Assembly: GCF_001757105.1 (NCBI RefSeq) | Contig: NZ_MDHN01000010.1 | Coordinates: 124,001-188,000, forward strand | Length of the DNA: 64,000 bases | Direction: 5' to 3' | Source: Alteromonas confluentis | Lineage (GTDB): Bacteria > Pseudomonadota > Gammaproteobacteria > Enterobacterales > Alteromonadaceae | In this document: one piece after another, positions 25,255 through 33,477 of the stretch | Numbering within the stretch: position 1 is the stretch's first letter | Layout: each line of letters opens with the position of its first letter | The notes under the pieces: generated by a model | The model's database searches: none | Seen by the model: the letters and a program-made list of their open reading frames with translations, nothing else | Told to the model about the DNA's origin: nothing | Program-made: the position numbers and the translations under genes

Positions 25255-25517
25255 GCAAACGCAATCAGGAGTGGTTCGAAAGCGGCAGAAAGGCGCGGTT
25301 CAAAGCCACCCTGGAAGCCGCCAGAAACCACACGGCGGTAATACTGCCTGAGTCCAGCTACAACGCCACCGCGCACAGTTTCTGGCGTCAGGGCTGGAAC
25401 AGTATTTCACTCGCTGAAATGCGTGAATACCTCGATACCCAGCTGGGAAGAAAGCCAGCCCCTGTGTCGCAGGACCATCCTCTCACCGCAATTAAACAAC
25501 GATTAGGAAGTAGATAA
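25242..25517 (+). CDS. Hypothetical protein in lysis block
   Basis: 91 aa, basic, not recognised. It overlaps the endolysin gene by 13 bases and ends directly before the holin-like gene. A second possible start (MSKRNQEW) lies three codons downstream. No membrane segment seen. Confidence 0.55.
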   Translation: MATMSKRNQEWFESGRKARFKATLEAARNHTAVILPESSYNATAHSFWRQGWNSISLAEMREYLDTQLGRKPAPVSQDHPLTAIKQRLGSR

Positions 25518-26027
25518 ATGGCCCCATTACTCGCCGCCCTCATCAGCGCAGGCCCGTCGCTTATTCGCATGTTCGGCGAAAGCAAAGGCGGCACCACCGA
25601 GCGCGTGGCCCAAACCGTAGCCGACGTGGTGCAGGCCATTGGGCCGAACCCTACAGCCAGCCAGGTGAAGCAACTTGAAAGCGTGGTTAATCAACAGCCC
25701 TCAGAAGACATCAGCAAACTCTCTGTTGAACTTGGCCGCATTGCTGCAGAACGGGAAAAGAACACGCTGAATTACGATGTGGCCATGCACACCCAACAGC
25801 AGGAAACCATCCGGGCCAGTAAAGATGTGAAAGGCGTGCGCCCTGAAATCGCCAACCGCCACAGCTGGTTTACTGCCGTGTATGTCATTGGCATGGAGCT
25901 GGCCCACGCGACCGGTCTGACATCCTTCGGGGCATCCATGGAAATTGCCATGATGCTGGCAGCGCCAACCCTCGCCTGGTTCGGCTTCCGTACCTTCGAC
26001 AAGTTTTCAAAGCAGGGAGCCAGCTGA
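25518..26027 (+). CDS. Holin-like protein (3TM type)
   Basis: 169 aa. An N-terminal semi-hydrophobic helix, a helical middle, then ASKDVKGVRPEIANRHSWFT followed by hydrophobic stretches (about 115-160) and a charged end FDKFSKQ. This layout (xRPEIxRR before the membrane helices) is what I know from 3TM holins of Mu-like and gene-transfer-agent particles. It should form the membrane holes that let the endolysin out. It is placed between the endolysin and small Zn-finger genes. Confidence 0.65.
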   Translation: MAPLLAALISAGPSLIRMFGESKGGTTERVAQTVADVVQAIGPNPTASQVKQLESVVNQQPSEDISKLSVELGRIAAEREKNTLNYDVAMHTQQQETIRASKDVKGVRPEIANRHSWFTAVYVIGMELAHATGLTSFGASMEIAMMLAAPTLAWFGFRTFDKFSKQGAS

Positions 26028-26252
26028 ATGGATATCGCTGATCAGGCTCAGATTGTTTCAGCCCAGTTTCACGACATGGCGATGGAAAACCGCCGGTTCG
26101 ATTTGTCTCCCGCCCCAGCCCGTAAAACCGGCCCAAGCGGCGAACCGCTGTGTTTAACCTGTGATGCCGACATAACCGCACGCCGCGAGGCAGCACCTTT
26201 TGCAATTCGTTGTGTGGATTGCCAACAAGACCACGACAAAAGGAACCGCTGA
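26028..26252 (+). CDS. TraR/DksA-type C4 zinc finger protein
   Basis: 74 aa. C-terminal zinc finger CLTCDADI...RCVDCQQDH as in DksA/TraR. Phage members are short, missing most of the coiled coil, and can act on RNA polymerase like DksA with ppGpp; an RNA polymerase role here is inferred. The start is the base after the holin stop, and its stop overlaps the next start. Confidence 0.85.
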   Translation: MDIADQAQIVSAQFHDMAMENRRFDLSPAPARKTGPSGEPLCLTCDADITARREAAPFAIRCVDCQQDHDKRNR

Positions 26253-26626
26253 TGGACCTCATCGACCATGTAAACAAGTTCTGGCGCTTCTACTCGCTGC
26301 TGATTGCCATCACTGGCTTTGCCCTGCTGTGGTGGCTGTCGAAGTACTTCGCCACCAAAAAAGAGTTGGATGCCCATGCGCAGAATTTAGAGCAGCACAA
26401 ACAGGATTTTAAAAAACATAAAGCTGATCACTATCGCCTGAGCGAGATGGTGAACAAGATTGACCATCACGTGCAGAACCTGCCCACCTCGCAGGATTCG
26501 CAGGCACTGCGGGAAACCATGGCCCGGCTTGAAGGCCGTTTAGAAAGCGTTGAACCCATGTTTAAACAGATTTTAAACCAGTACAACATGCTGCTGGAAA
26601 ACGAGCTGCGCGGAGAGAAAAAGTAA
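26252..26626 (+). CDS. DUF2730-like membrane-anchored coiled coil protein
   Basis: 124 aa. One membrane helix (about 12-30: FYSLLIAITGFALLWWLSKY) followed by a long coiled coil. This matches the DUF2730 family found before the terminase in Mu-like phages (Mu gp25 position). ATG at 26252 is chosen: AAAGGAA is eight bases before it and it overlaps the zinc finger stop. Role unknown, perhaps a spanin-like or lysis-linked protein. Confidence 0.7.
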   Translation: MDLIDHVNKFWRFYSLLIAITGFALLWWLSKYFATKKELDAHAQNLEQHKQDFKKHKADHYRLSEMVNKIDHHVQNLPTSQDSQALRETMARLEGRLESVEPMFKQILNQYNMLLENELRGEKK

Positions 26627-26919
26627 TGGCTATCACCACTATAATGAACGAGCACGAACGCCTGAGCATCCTGCATTGCCTGGCTGCGATGAATGACTAC
26701 GGAACCAATAACAGCATCATTCAGTCTGTGTGCGCCCAGTTCGGCAACAACATGACCATGGATAAAATAGGCAGTCACCTGCATTGGTTAGAAGAGCAAG
26801 GGCTGCTCAAACTCGACAATCACGAGAGCTACACACTTGCTTACCTTACTCAGCGCGGTATGGATGTCGAACAAGGCCGTGCCACTCAGCCCGGCGTGAA
26901 ACGCCCAGGGCCACGCTAG
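26626..26919 (+). CDS. VpaChn25_0724-like phage protein (Mu gp26 position)
   Basis: 97 aa. A small winged-helix-like fold: HERLSILHCLAAMNDYGTNN, SIIQSVCAQFG, IGSHLHWLEEQGLLKL, YTLAYLTQRGMDVEQGR. The end TxRGxDVxxG is the family mark. Always found just before the terminase genes of Mu-like phages; DNA binding is plausible. Overlaps neighbours by one base on each side. Confidence 0.75.
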   Translation: MAITTIMNEHERLSILHCLAAMNDYGTNNSIIQSVCAQFGNNMTMDKIGSHLHWLEEQGLLKLDNHESYTLAYLTQRGMDVEQGRATQPGVKRPGPR

Positions 26920-27044
26920 TGTGCCTCGATACCGCGCAGCAGTGGCTGCGCCTATACATCGTATTATCGGTATTCGTCCTGCAGTTCGGGGCGCTTTACT
27001 TTCTGTTAAAACCCCGCAAGCGAGGAAGAAAGCACCATGAATGA
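26919..27044 (+). CDS. Small single-helix membrane protein
   Basis: 41 aa from a GTG that overlaps the previous TAG stop. One membrane helix (YIVLSVFVLQFGALYFLL) and a basic end (KPRKRGRKHHE). Together with the next two genes it forms a run of three small overlapping membrane proteins just after the lysis genes. Its function is unknown; a spanin or holin-modulator role would fit the position. Confidence 0.5.
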   Translation: MCLDTAQQWLRLYIVLSVFVLQFGALYFLLKPRKRGRKHHE

Positions 27045-27171
27045 GTTTGTTCAGTTCGTCATCGGCATGACTATCGCCGGTGCCATCGGCAACATTGCAG
27101 GTCTGATCATCGGCCTGAGTTTTTACAAGTTGGGTCAGTACCTGAAAACAAAAAAAGGGGCTAACTCATGA
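27037..27171 (+). CDS. Small single-helix membrane protein
   Basis: 44 aa. Helix with Gly zipper-like spacing (GMTIAGAIGNIAGLIIGL) and a Lys-rich end. It overlaps both neighbours (8 and 4 bases), which supports it as a gene. GAGGAAG is 12 bases before the ATG. Confidence 0.5.
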   Translation: MNEFVQFVIGMTIAGAIGNIAGLIIGLSFYKLGQYLKTKKGANS

Positions 27172-27413
27172 GTTTCGCATTAATGATGACGTTGTTTATC
27201 ACCCTGATTGTCAGCGCGGTAATTATCGTTCTTTACGAATGCCGCTTAGCGAACATACGCGTCATGCTCGAAACGTTGGAAAGCTATGAAGGGCAGATTG
27301 ACTACCTTGTCAAAAGCAAAGCTGAATTGCGTGATTTGCTCTTGGATATCTGCGATTCGCAATTTGAAAAGTGCGAGAAAGAAACCCCCAACGAGGCCAC
27401 CGATGACAGATAA
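27168..27413 (+). CDS. Small membrane-anchored coiled coil protein
   Basis: 81 aa. N-terminal membrane helix (about 4-24) and a short coiled coil with two Cys (LLLDICDSQFEKCEKE). An N-in anchor plus periplasmic helix is the layout of inner-membrane spanins (Rz type), but there is no family match I can claim. It overlaps the terminase small subunit start by 11 bases. Confidence 0.5.
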   Translation: MSFALMMTLFITLIVSAVIIVLYECRLANIRVMLETLESYEGQIDYLVKSKAELRDLLLDICDSQFEKCEKETPNEATDDR

Positions 27414-27975
27414 ACGCACCCGTGGCAAACCCAGCAAAATCGACCAGCTGCCGGAGAGCATCAAAGCCGTTCTGATCGAGCTGCTGCGCGACAAGTCAGT
27501 CACGCAAACCGAAGTACTGGAGAAGGTAAACGGCCTTATCCAGGATGCCGGACTGCCCGATGACGAACAGCTCAGCCGTTCTGGCCTGAATCGCTACGCC
27601 ACGCGCATGGCCACCGTGGGCAGTCGCATTCAGGAAGCCCGCGAAGTGTCTAAACAGTGGGTCGACCAGCTGGGCGGCAAACCTACCGGCGAAGTCTCCA
27701 AAGTGCTCATTGAGATGGTGCGCACGCTGGCCTTCGACCAGGTGCTGAAACTGTCTGAATCCGGTGAAACCGTACCGCCCAAGTTCATTAAGGAACTGGC
27801 CGTAGGCGTGGAAAAGCTGGAGAAAGCCGCCAGTGAATCCACCAAGCGTGAACGCGAAATCCGTAAAGCCATGGCCGAAGAAGCGGCAGAACGGGCCGAG
27901 TCTGCCGCCAAAGCCGCTGGCCTCACCAGTGAGGGCGCAGCCCTTATCCGCAAAGAGATATTAGGTATTGCCTGA
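27403..27975 (+). CDS. Terminase small subunit (DUF3486, Mu gp27-like)
   Basis: 190 aa. RTRGKPSKIDQLPESIKAVL then a helical DNA-binding domain (SRSGLNRYATRM) and a long Ala/Glu-rich helix. This is the DUF3486 family at the Mu gp27 place. It should recognise phage DNA for packaging and feed it to the large subunit. ATG at 27403 chosen for ACGAGG upstream and the family start; the frame is open 39 codons earlier inside the previous gene. One-base overlap with the next gene. Confidence 0.85.
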   Translation: MTDKRTRGKPSKIDQLPESIKAVLIELLRDKSVTQTEVLEKVNGLIQDAGLPDDEQLSRSGLNRYATRMATVGSRIQEAREVSKQWVDQLGGKPTGEVSKVLIEMVRTLAFDQVLKLSESGETVPPKFIKELAVGVEKLEKAASESTKREREIRKAMAEEAAERAESAAKAAGLTSEGAALIRKEILGIA

Positions 27976-29627
27976 TGAAACTGCCACCAAAGACCACGCC
28001 TAAAGAAATTCAGCCCAGCCCTTCTCAGTATCAGAAGGCCATTGAGCAATGCGACTGGCTGGAGACCCGCTTTGGTCTGCCCACGTTCATTCCCTTTGAT
28101 GAGAACGAACTGTTGCTCGGGTACCAGAAACGTTGGATAGCCGATGACTCACCGCTGAAAATCGCCGAGAAGTCACGTCGTACCGGTATCACCTGGGCAG
28201 AGGCTGCCGATGCCGTATTAACCGCCAGTAAGAGCAAAGCCGCCCTCGGTACCAATCATTTCTATGTGGGCAGTAACAAGGAAATGGCCCGCGAGTTTAT
28301 TGATGCTGCAGCCATGTGGGCAAAGGCATTCAATAAAGCGGCAGGCGACATCGAAGAAGAAATGTTTTTCGATGACGGCCAGGATGGCAAAGAGATCCTG
28401 ACGTTCGTTATTCACTTTGCCAGCGGTTTCAAAATTCAGGCGCTTAGCTCCAAACCCAGCAACCTGCGTGGTATGCAGGGTAACGTCACCATCGACGAAG
28501 CCGCCTTTCACCTGCTGCTGGCTGAGGTGCTTAAAGCCGCCCTGGCACTCACCATGTGGGGCGCAAAAGTGCGCCTTATCAGCACCCATAACGGCTCTGA
28601 AAATCAGTTTAACCAACTTATTGAAGACAGCCGCGCCGGGCGTAAACGCTACAGCGTACACCGCATTACCCTCGACGATGCCTGCGCCGAAGGGCTGTAT
28701 CAGCGTATCTGTCAGCGCCTGGGCACGCCATGGAGCCAGGAAGCCGAGGAACAGTGGAAGAACGACCTGCTTAGCGATACCGCCAGCCAGGAAGATGCTC
28801 TGGAAGAATACTTTTGTGTGCCTAAACACGGCGGTGGCGCTTACATCAGCCGCGCCCTGATTGACAAGGCCATGCAGAAACCCGGCGATAACGGCCAGCC
28901 CATTGTGATCCGGTACAAGCAAACGCCAGAGTGGAATGCCATGCGCCCAGACCTGCGCGCCGCCGACATTAAAGACTGGTGTAATGAAGTACTGCTGCCG
29001 GAGTTGATGAAACTCAGCCCCGACCATCGCCACTGCCTGGGCGAAGATTTCGCCCGTAAAGGTGACTTAACCTGTTTATGGATTGGGGCGATTCAGCAAG
29101 ACCTCAGCCTGCATGTGCCGCTGGTCGTAGAGCTGCGCAACATTCCCTACAAGCAGCAAGAGCAAATCCTGTTCTTCCTTATCGACCGTTCGCCCCGCTT
29201 TATCGGTGCTCAGCTCGATGCCACCGGCAACGGTGAATATTTAGCTGAACAGGCCGTCGACAAATACGGCTCCAGTCTGGTTGAGTCGGTAAAAATCAGC
29301 GAAACCTGGTACCGCGAAAGCATGCCGGTCATGAAGTCGTACTATGAAGACTTCGATATCGTCATTCCAAAAGACGCCGACATTCTCGATGACCTGCGTT
29401 CAATACAAATCAATAACCGGGGCGTGCCGCGCATACCCGATGCCAAAACCGACGACAAGAAAGAGCGTCACGGGGATAGCGCCATTGCCTGCTGTATGTT
29501 GGTGATGGCCAGCAAAATGGAAGGCGGGGAAATTGACTACATCGCGCTGCCCGGCAAATCCGATCGCGCCCATAGCAGCATGCGCAATGCCGCCGATTAC
29601 GGCGTTAAACCACAGGGGTGTTTTTAA
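27975..29627 (+). CDS. Terminase large subunit (Mu gp28-like)
   Basis: 550 aa. ATPase half: Walker A-like EKSRRTGITWAEA (about 60-72), Walker B NVTIDEAAFH (about 170-179), coupling motif region ISTHNG. C-terminal RNase H-like nuclease half with acidic residues (GEDFARKGDLTCLW, GAQLDATGNGEYLAE). It drives headful packaging of phage DNA with host flanks. It lies between gp27-like and the portal as in Mu. Confidence 0.94.
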   Translation: MKLPPKTTPKEIQPSPSQYQKAIEQCDWLETRFGLPTFIPFDENELLLGYQKRWIADDSPLKIAEKSRRTGITWAEAADAVLTASKSKAALGTNHFYVGSNKEMAREFIDAAAMWAKAFNKAAGDIEEEMFFDDGQDGKEILTFVIHFASGFKIQALSSKPSNLRGMQGNVTIDEAAFHLLLAEVLKAALALTMWGAKVRLISTHNGSENQFNQLIEDSRAGRKRYSVHRITLDDACAEGLYQRICQRLGTPWSQEAEEQWKNDLLSDTASQEDALEEYFCVPKHGGGAYISRALIDKAMQKPGDNGQPIVIRYKQTPEWNAMRPDLRAADIKDWCNEVLLPELMKLSPDHRHCLGEDFARKGDLTCLWIGAIQQDLSLHVPLVVELRNIPYKQQEQILFFLIDRSPRFIGAQLDATGNGEYLAEQAVDKYGSSLVESVKISETWYRESMPVMKSYYEDFDIVIPKDADILDDLRSIQINNRGVPRIPDAKTDDKKERHGDSAIACCMLVMASKMEGGEIDYIALPGKSDRAHSSMRNAADYGVKPQGCF

Positions 29628-31232
29628 ATGGAAACCTATGAAGTAAACGGCATCCGCTACCGGGTGCGTGATAAAGAACTGCAAGCCAAGCAAACCGACG
29701 ACAGCCCCCGCGTAGTCCAGTTACGCAGGGAGTTTGCCGAACACCCATCTAGTGGTCTCACCCCGGCATCACTGGCGCTTATTCTGCAGAACGCCGAGCA
29801 AGGCAATCTGCTGGAGCAAAGCTATCTGGCCGAAGACATTGAAGAGAAAGACGGCCACATCCAGGCTGAACTATTTAAACGCAAGATGGCCCTTACGGAT
29901 ATTGACTGGAGCATTGAGCCACCGGCCAACGCCAGCGCCAGTGAACAGGCCGACGCCGCTGAAATAGAACAAATGCTGAAAGATGTGGACGACTGGCACA
30001 ACATCATTTTCGGCATGTCAGACGGTATCTTGAAAGGCTTTTCCAATATCGAGTTCGACTGGGGCATGTATCGCCGCTTCCGGGTGCCGCAGAACTTCGA
30101 GCATATTCCCGCCACCTGGTTCCAGCTTGCCCAGGACAACCAGAACGAAATTCGCCTCAGAGACCAGACCGGCTTTGGCGAACCGCTGCGCCCGTTAAAC
30201 TGGCTGCAGCACCGTCACGCTGCAAAATCCGGCTATCCGGCCCGGCAGGGTCTGGTCCGTCAGCTTGCCTGGCCATTCGTGTTCAAGAACTATTCCGCTC
30301 GCGATTTAGCTGAATTCCTTGAAATCTACGGTATTCCGGTGAAGCTGGGTAAATACCCCAGTGGCTCCACCGAAGAGGAGAAAGCCCGGTTACTGGCGGC
30401 AGTAATGGGCATTGGTCACAATGCCGGTGGTGTTATCCCCAAGGGCATGGAAATCGAATTTCACGAAGCGGCCAAGGGTGGCGGTAGCGATCCGTTCATG
30501 ACCATGATGACCTGGTGCGAACGCACCCAGTCCAAAGTGCTGGTAGGCCAAACCCTCACCGCGCAGGTAGACAGCACCGGTAGTCAGGCCCTGGGGAATG
30601 TGCACAACGAAGTGCGTATGGACATTCGTGATCATGACTTACGCCAGTTAGCCACTACATTAAACCGCGACCTCATTTGGCCCATGTACATGCTGAATGG
30701 CAATAGCTACAGCGGCGACCCACGGCGCAAACCGCGCCTGGTGTTCGACACCCAGGAACCGGAAGACCTCAAGCTCTATTCTGAAAGCCTGCCGAAGCTG
30801 GTTGAAGTGGGCATGCGCATTCCTGTTAGCTGGGCGCAGGACAAGCTGCGTATCCCGGAACCGGATGGCGATGAACCCGTGCTGGCCAAAGCAGCGCCCG
30901 CGCCTATCACGGACATCACACCCCAGCCCGAACAGCCTAATCCAGCAGCACCGCTAAAGCTTGCCCTTGCGGCCCTGCGTGCTGCCAAGTCCGGCCCGGA
31001 CGGCGCAGACATCTTTACCGACAAACTGCAGAAAGCGGCGGCAGAACCGTTTGCGGCCATCATGCAGCCCATTGAAGAAATGGTGGCACAAGCCGAATCC
31101 ATGGAGCAGCTGCTGGAGCAACTGCTGGAACTGGAGAACACCATGGACACCACCGACTATCAGGAAGTGCTGGCGCTCGCCATGGCCAGCGCCGAAATGT
31201 CTGGCCGTTACGATGTGAATGAGGGGAATTAA
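29628..31232 (+). CDS. Portal protein (DUF935, Mu gp29-like)
   Basis: 534 aa. The DUF935 pattern (SGLTPASLALILQNAEQGNL, LEQSYLAEDIEEKDGHIQAE, VGQTLTAQVDSTGSQALGNV) identifies the Mu-type portal. It forms the ring at one head vertex through which DNA is pumped. It starts at the base after the terminase stop and overlaps the MuF gene by one base. Confidence 0.94.
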   Translation: METYEVNGIRYRVRDKELQAKQTDDSPRVVQLRREFAEHPSSGLTPASLALILQNAEQGNLLEQSYLAEDIEEKDGHIQAELFKRKMALTDIDWSIEPPANASASEQADAAEIEQMLKDVDDWHNIIFGMSDGILKGFSNIEFDWGMYRRFRVPQNFEHIPATWFQLAQDNQNEIRLRDQTGFGEPLRPLNWLQHRHAAKSGYPARQGLVRQLAWPFVFKNYSARDLAEFLEIYGIPVKLGKYPSGSTEEEKARLLAAVMGIGHNAGGVIPKGMEIEFHEAAKGGGSDPFMTMMTWCERTQSKVLVGQTLTAQVDSTGSQALGNVHNEVRMDIRDHDLRQLATTLNRDLIWPMYMLNGNSYSGDPRRKPRLVFDTQEPEDLKLYSESLPKLVEVGMRIPVSWAQDKLRIPEPDGDEPVLAKAAPAPITDITPQPEQPNPAAPLKLALAALRAAKSGPDGADIFTDKLQKAAAEPFAAIMQPIEEMVAQAESMEQLLEQLLELENTMDTTDYQEVLALAMASAEMSGRYDVNEGN

Positions 31233-32659
31233 TGGCCCAATACGGTTCACTGCCCTTTCAGGAAGCTATCACGTTCTTTCGTGAGAAAACCAACATGCCC
31301 AGTGAGCGCTGGGCAGATGTGTGGCGCAGTCAGCATAACAGCGCTTTCATGGTGGCAGGCGCAACCAAAACCGAGCTGCTCGCCGACCTGCGCAAAATGG
31401 TCGATGATGCCATTGCCGAAGGTACCGCGTTAACCGCCTTTCAAAAGCAGTTTAAACAGCTGGTTAAAAAGCACGGTTGGGACCACACCGGTAATGCCGC
31501 CTGGCGCGCCAACATCATTTACAGCACCAACATGCGTCAGGCGTACAACGCAGGCCGTCACGCCCAGCTGCAGAACTTCCCGTACTGGCGCTATGCCCAC
31601 GGCGATAGCCGGTACCCGCGCCCCCACCATGCCAGCAAACACGGTCTGGTGTTGCCCAAGGACAGCCCGTTCTGGCAGAAATGGTTTCCCCAGAATGGCT
31701 GGGGCTGTAAGTGCAAAGTGTACGGTGAAACCGAGCGCAGCCTGAAACGCCGTGGCCATTCGGTGAGTGACGAGCCGGTAATCGATACGGTGGAATGGAC
31801 CGACAAAGCCACCGGCGAAGTGCACTATGTGCCCCAGGGCATTGATCCGGGCTTCGACTATTCACCGGGACAAGTTAGTCAGGAAACGCTGCTCAAACAG
31901 CAACAGGCCGAGAAGCCCCCGCTGCGTGAGCGCCTGCCAGAACGTCAGGTACCGACAGCGTTTTCAACCAACAAGCAGGTGAACGTGCATGGCCTGAATA
32001 CCATTTTCAACGAGGTAGCCACCGTGCAGCCGCAAATGAACCAGCTTGCCACCTTCATTCAGAAGTACGATATTAAAACGCTATTCCTGCGCCCCTCCGA
32101 CATGGTGCGCGGTACCCGTAAGCTTGCCCCGCTGCGCCAGCCCATTGCGGACTACCTGGGCGTGGATGAAGAACGCGCCTATCGCTACTGGCCCGTGCCG
32201 TCCAGTACCGCCCGCAATTCTAACGGCTACACATCCAAGCAGTGGAACCATGTGGTGGTAAAAGCCAAAACCGGCGTATCACTCAATAAGGTGACAGACA
32301 TTTCCGATCTCACATCTGCCGTGGAAGCCGCTATACTGGCAGCGAAGGAAGGCAGCAAACAGTGGTCGCTGTCGCACATTGTGCGCCACCACACCGACAG
32401 TGGGGATCACGGTGGCACCTTTGTAACGTGGGTACACGAACTGGGTCACCAGGTACACTATGCCGCCATGCGCCGTGGCTACGACCAACCCGGCGAAAGC
32501 ACCGGCATCACCCGCTACAGCCTGACGAACTGGATGGAGTGGCACGCCGAACACTTTGCCGCCTGGGCATTAAACCGCGAAGTACTGCAGCAGCACTACC
32601 CGGAAATCGCCACCTACTTTGATGAACTCATGGAGAAACTGCTGAATGAAAACCAATAA
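31232..32659 (+). CDS. MuF-like minor head protein fused to a zinc-peptidase domain
   Basis: 475 aa. Residues 1-190 are the Mu F (gp30) head morphogenesis domain, with NIIYSTNMRQAYNAGRHAQL and the Cys/Trp-rich NGWGCKCKV. Residues about 245-475 are a separate domain with the zincin motif HELGH (402-406) and a downstream EWHAEHFAAW (436-445) that can give the third zinc ligand. Thus a Zn-dependent peptidase is attached to a protein that normally sits at the portal inside the virion. Known: some MuF proteins carry toxin-like C-terminal enzymes. I infer a peptidase that could be carried with the DNA into the cell. Overlaps the next gene by 14 bases. Confidence 0.87.
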   Translation: MAQYGSLPFQEAITFFREKTNMPSERWADVWRSQHNSAFMVAGATKTELLADLRKMVDDAIAEGTALTAFQKQFKQLVKKHGWDHTGNAAWRANIIYSTNMRQAYNAGRHAQLQNFPYWRYAHGDSRYPRPHHASKHGLVLPKDSPFWQKWFPQNGWGCKCKVYGETERSLKRRGHSVSDEPVIDTVEWTDKATGEVHYVPQGIDPGFDYSPGQVSQETLLKQQQAEKPPLRERLPERQVPTAFSTNKQVNVHGLNTIFNEVATVQPQMNQLATFIQKYDIKTLFLRPSDMVRGTRKLAPLRQPIADYLGVDEERAYRYWPVPSSTARNSNGYTSKQWNHVVVKAKTGVSLNKVTDISDLTSAVEAAILAAKEGSKQWSLSHIVRHHTDSGDHGGTFVTWVHELGHQVHYAAMRRGYDQPGESTGITRYSLTNWMEWHAEHFAAWALNREVLQQHYPEIATYFDELMEKLLNENQ

Positions 32660-32852
32660 AATACTGGCATCAATCCGCGCTGCGAATTCGAAACCCTCAA
32701 CAGTGATTGCCGAAGCGCAGCAGCTGTTCGCAAGCAGTGCGCCTGCCGAAGAAAAGCTGGCGCAGCTTGAAGCGATGGTGCCAGACGCATCACCCGACGA
32801 ACAGGAAGCGTTAGGCGATTTGATGTCTGCTGTTATCGCATCGCAGGACTAA
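32646..32852 (+). CDS. Hypothetical small protein after MuF
   Basis: 68 aa, helical, acidic, not recognised. It overlaps the MuF-zincin gene by 14 bases. The place directly after a MuF gene with an enzymatic domain would also suit an immunity or chaperone partner, but nothing beyond position supports this. Confidence 0.55.
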   Translation: MKTNKILASIRAANSKPSTVIAEAQQLFASSAPAEEKLAQLEAMVPDASPDEQEALGDLMSAVIASQD

Positions 32853-32855
32853 CCC

Positions 32856-33296
32856 ATGGCCGGAGTATTCATTGAAGTAGAAGCTCAAAGCCTGGCCCGT
32901 GCCGAGCGTTATCTGCAGCGCATCATCACTGCCGGTCAGAACCTGGAACCCGCGTTTGCCGAAATCGGTGAATACCTGCTGGAGAGCCACGCCGAACGCT
33001 TCTCACTGGAAGTGGCCCCAGATGGCACGCCCTGGGAACCATTAGCCCCCAGCACGCTGGCCAACAAGGCCGACGACCGCATTTTGCAGGAAGAAGGAAC
33101 CCTGCGTGATACCCTCAGTTATCAGGTGACCGGCGCAGAGCTGCTATTTGGGACCAACCTGATTTACGGCGCAACTCACCAGTTTGGTCGTGAAGAAGAC
33201 GGCATACCGGCGCGGCCTTACCTTGGCATCGCCACATCGCCCTGGAATGACGAAGATGAAATTGTCGCGATTTTGAAAGACCACTTGCAGAGTTAG
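32856..33296 (+). CDS. Virion morphogenesis protein (Mu gpG-like)
   Basis: 146 aa. FAEIGEYLLESHAERFSLEV, PDGTPWEPLAPSTLANK, LIYGATHQFGREEDGIPARP, YLGIA are the family signature of phage virion morphogenesis protein (Mu gpG, also tail completion type). Acts in head-tail assembly. It starts four bases after the small protein, and is followed by a 181-base gap. Confidence 0.9.
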   Translation: MAGVFIEVEAQSLARAERYLQRIITAGQNLEPAFAEIGEYLLESHAERFSLEVAPDGTPWEPLAPSTLANKADDRILQEEGTLRDTLSYQVTGAELLFGTNLIYGATHQFGREEDGIPARPYLGIATSPWNDEDEIVAILKDHLQS

Positions 33297-33477
33297 AAAA
33301 ACGCCCTGTATGCTCCTGTAAGCGATTTTACCCACCCAAGGCCACACCTGTTCGCCTTCGATTCATTTAAACGCTTCTGAGCGAATTTAAACAGGCTCTA
33401 AGAATATCTGAATGTCTGACTCTCCCTAATTCAGACTAATCCCACAGCGTTACCCCACCGGCCCATACTGAGGGCCT

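Noticed and set aside
28218..29033. 271-codon open frame on the minus strand inside the terminase gene
   Set aside because: It lies wholly inside a clearly identified large terminase gene, shows no family signature and no ribosome binding site; a shadow of a GC-rich coding region.
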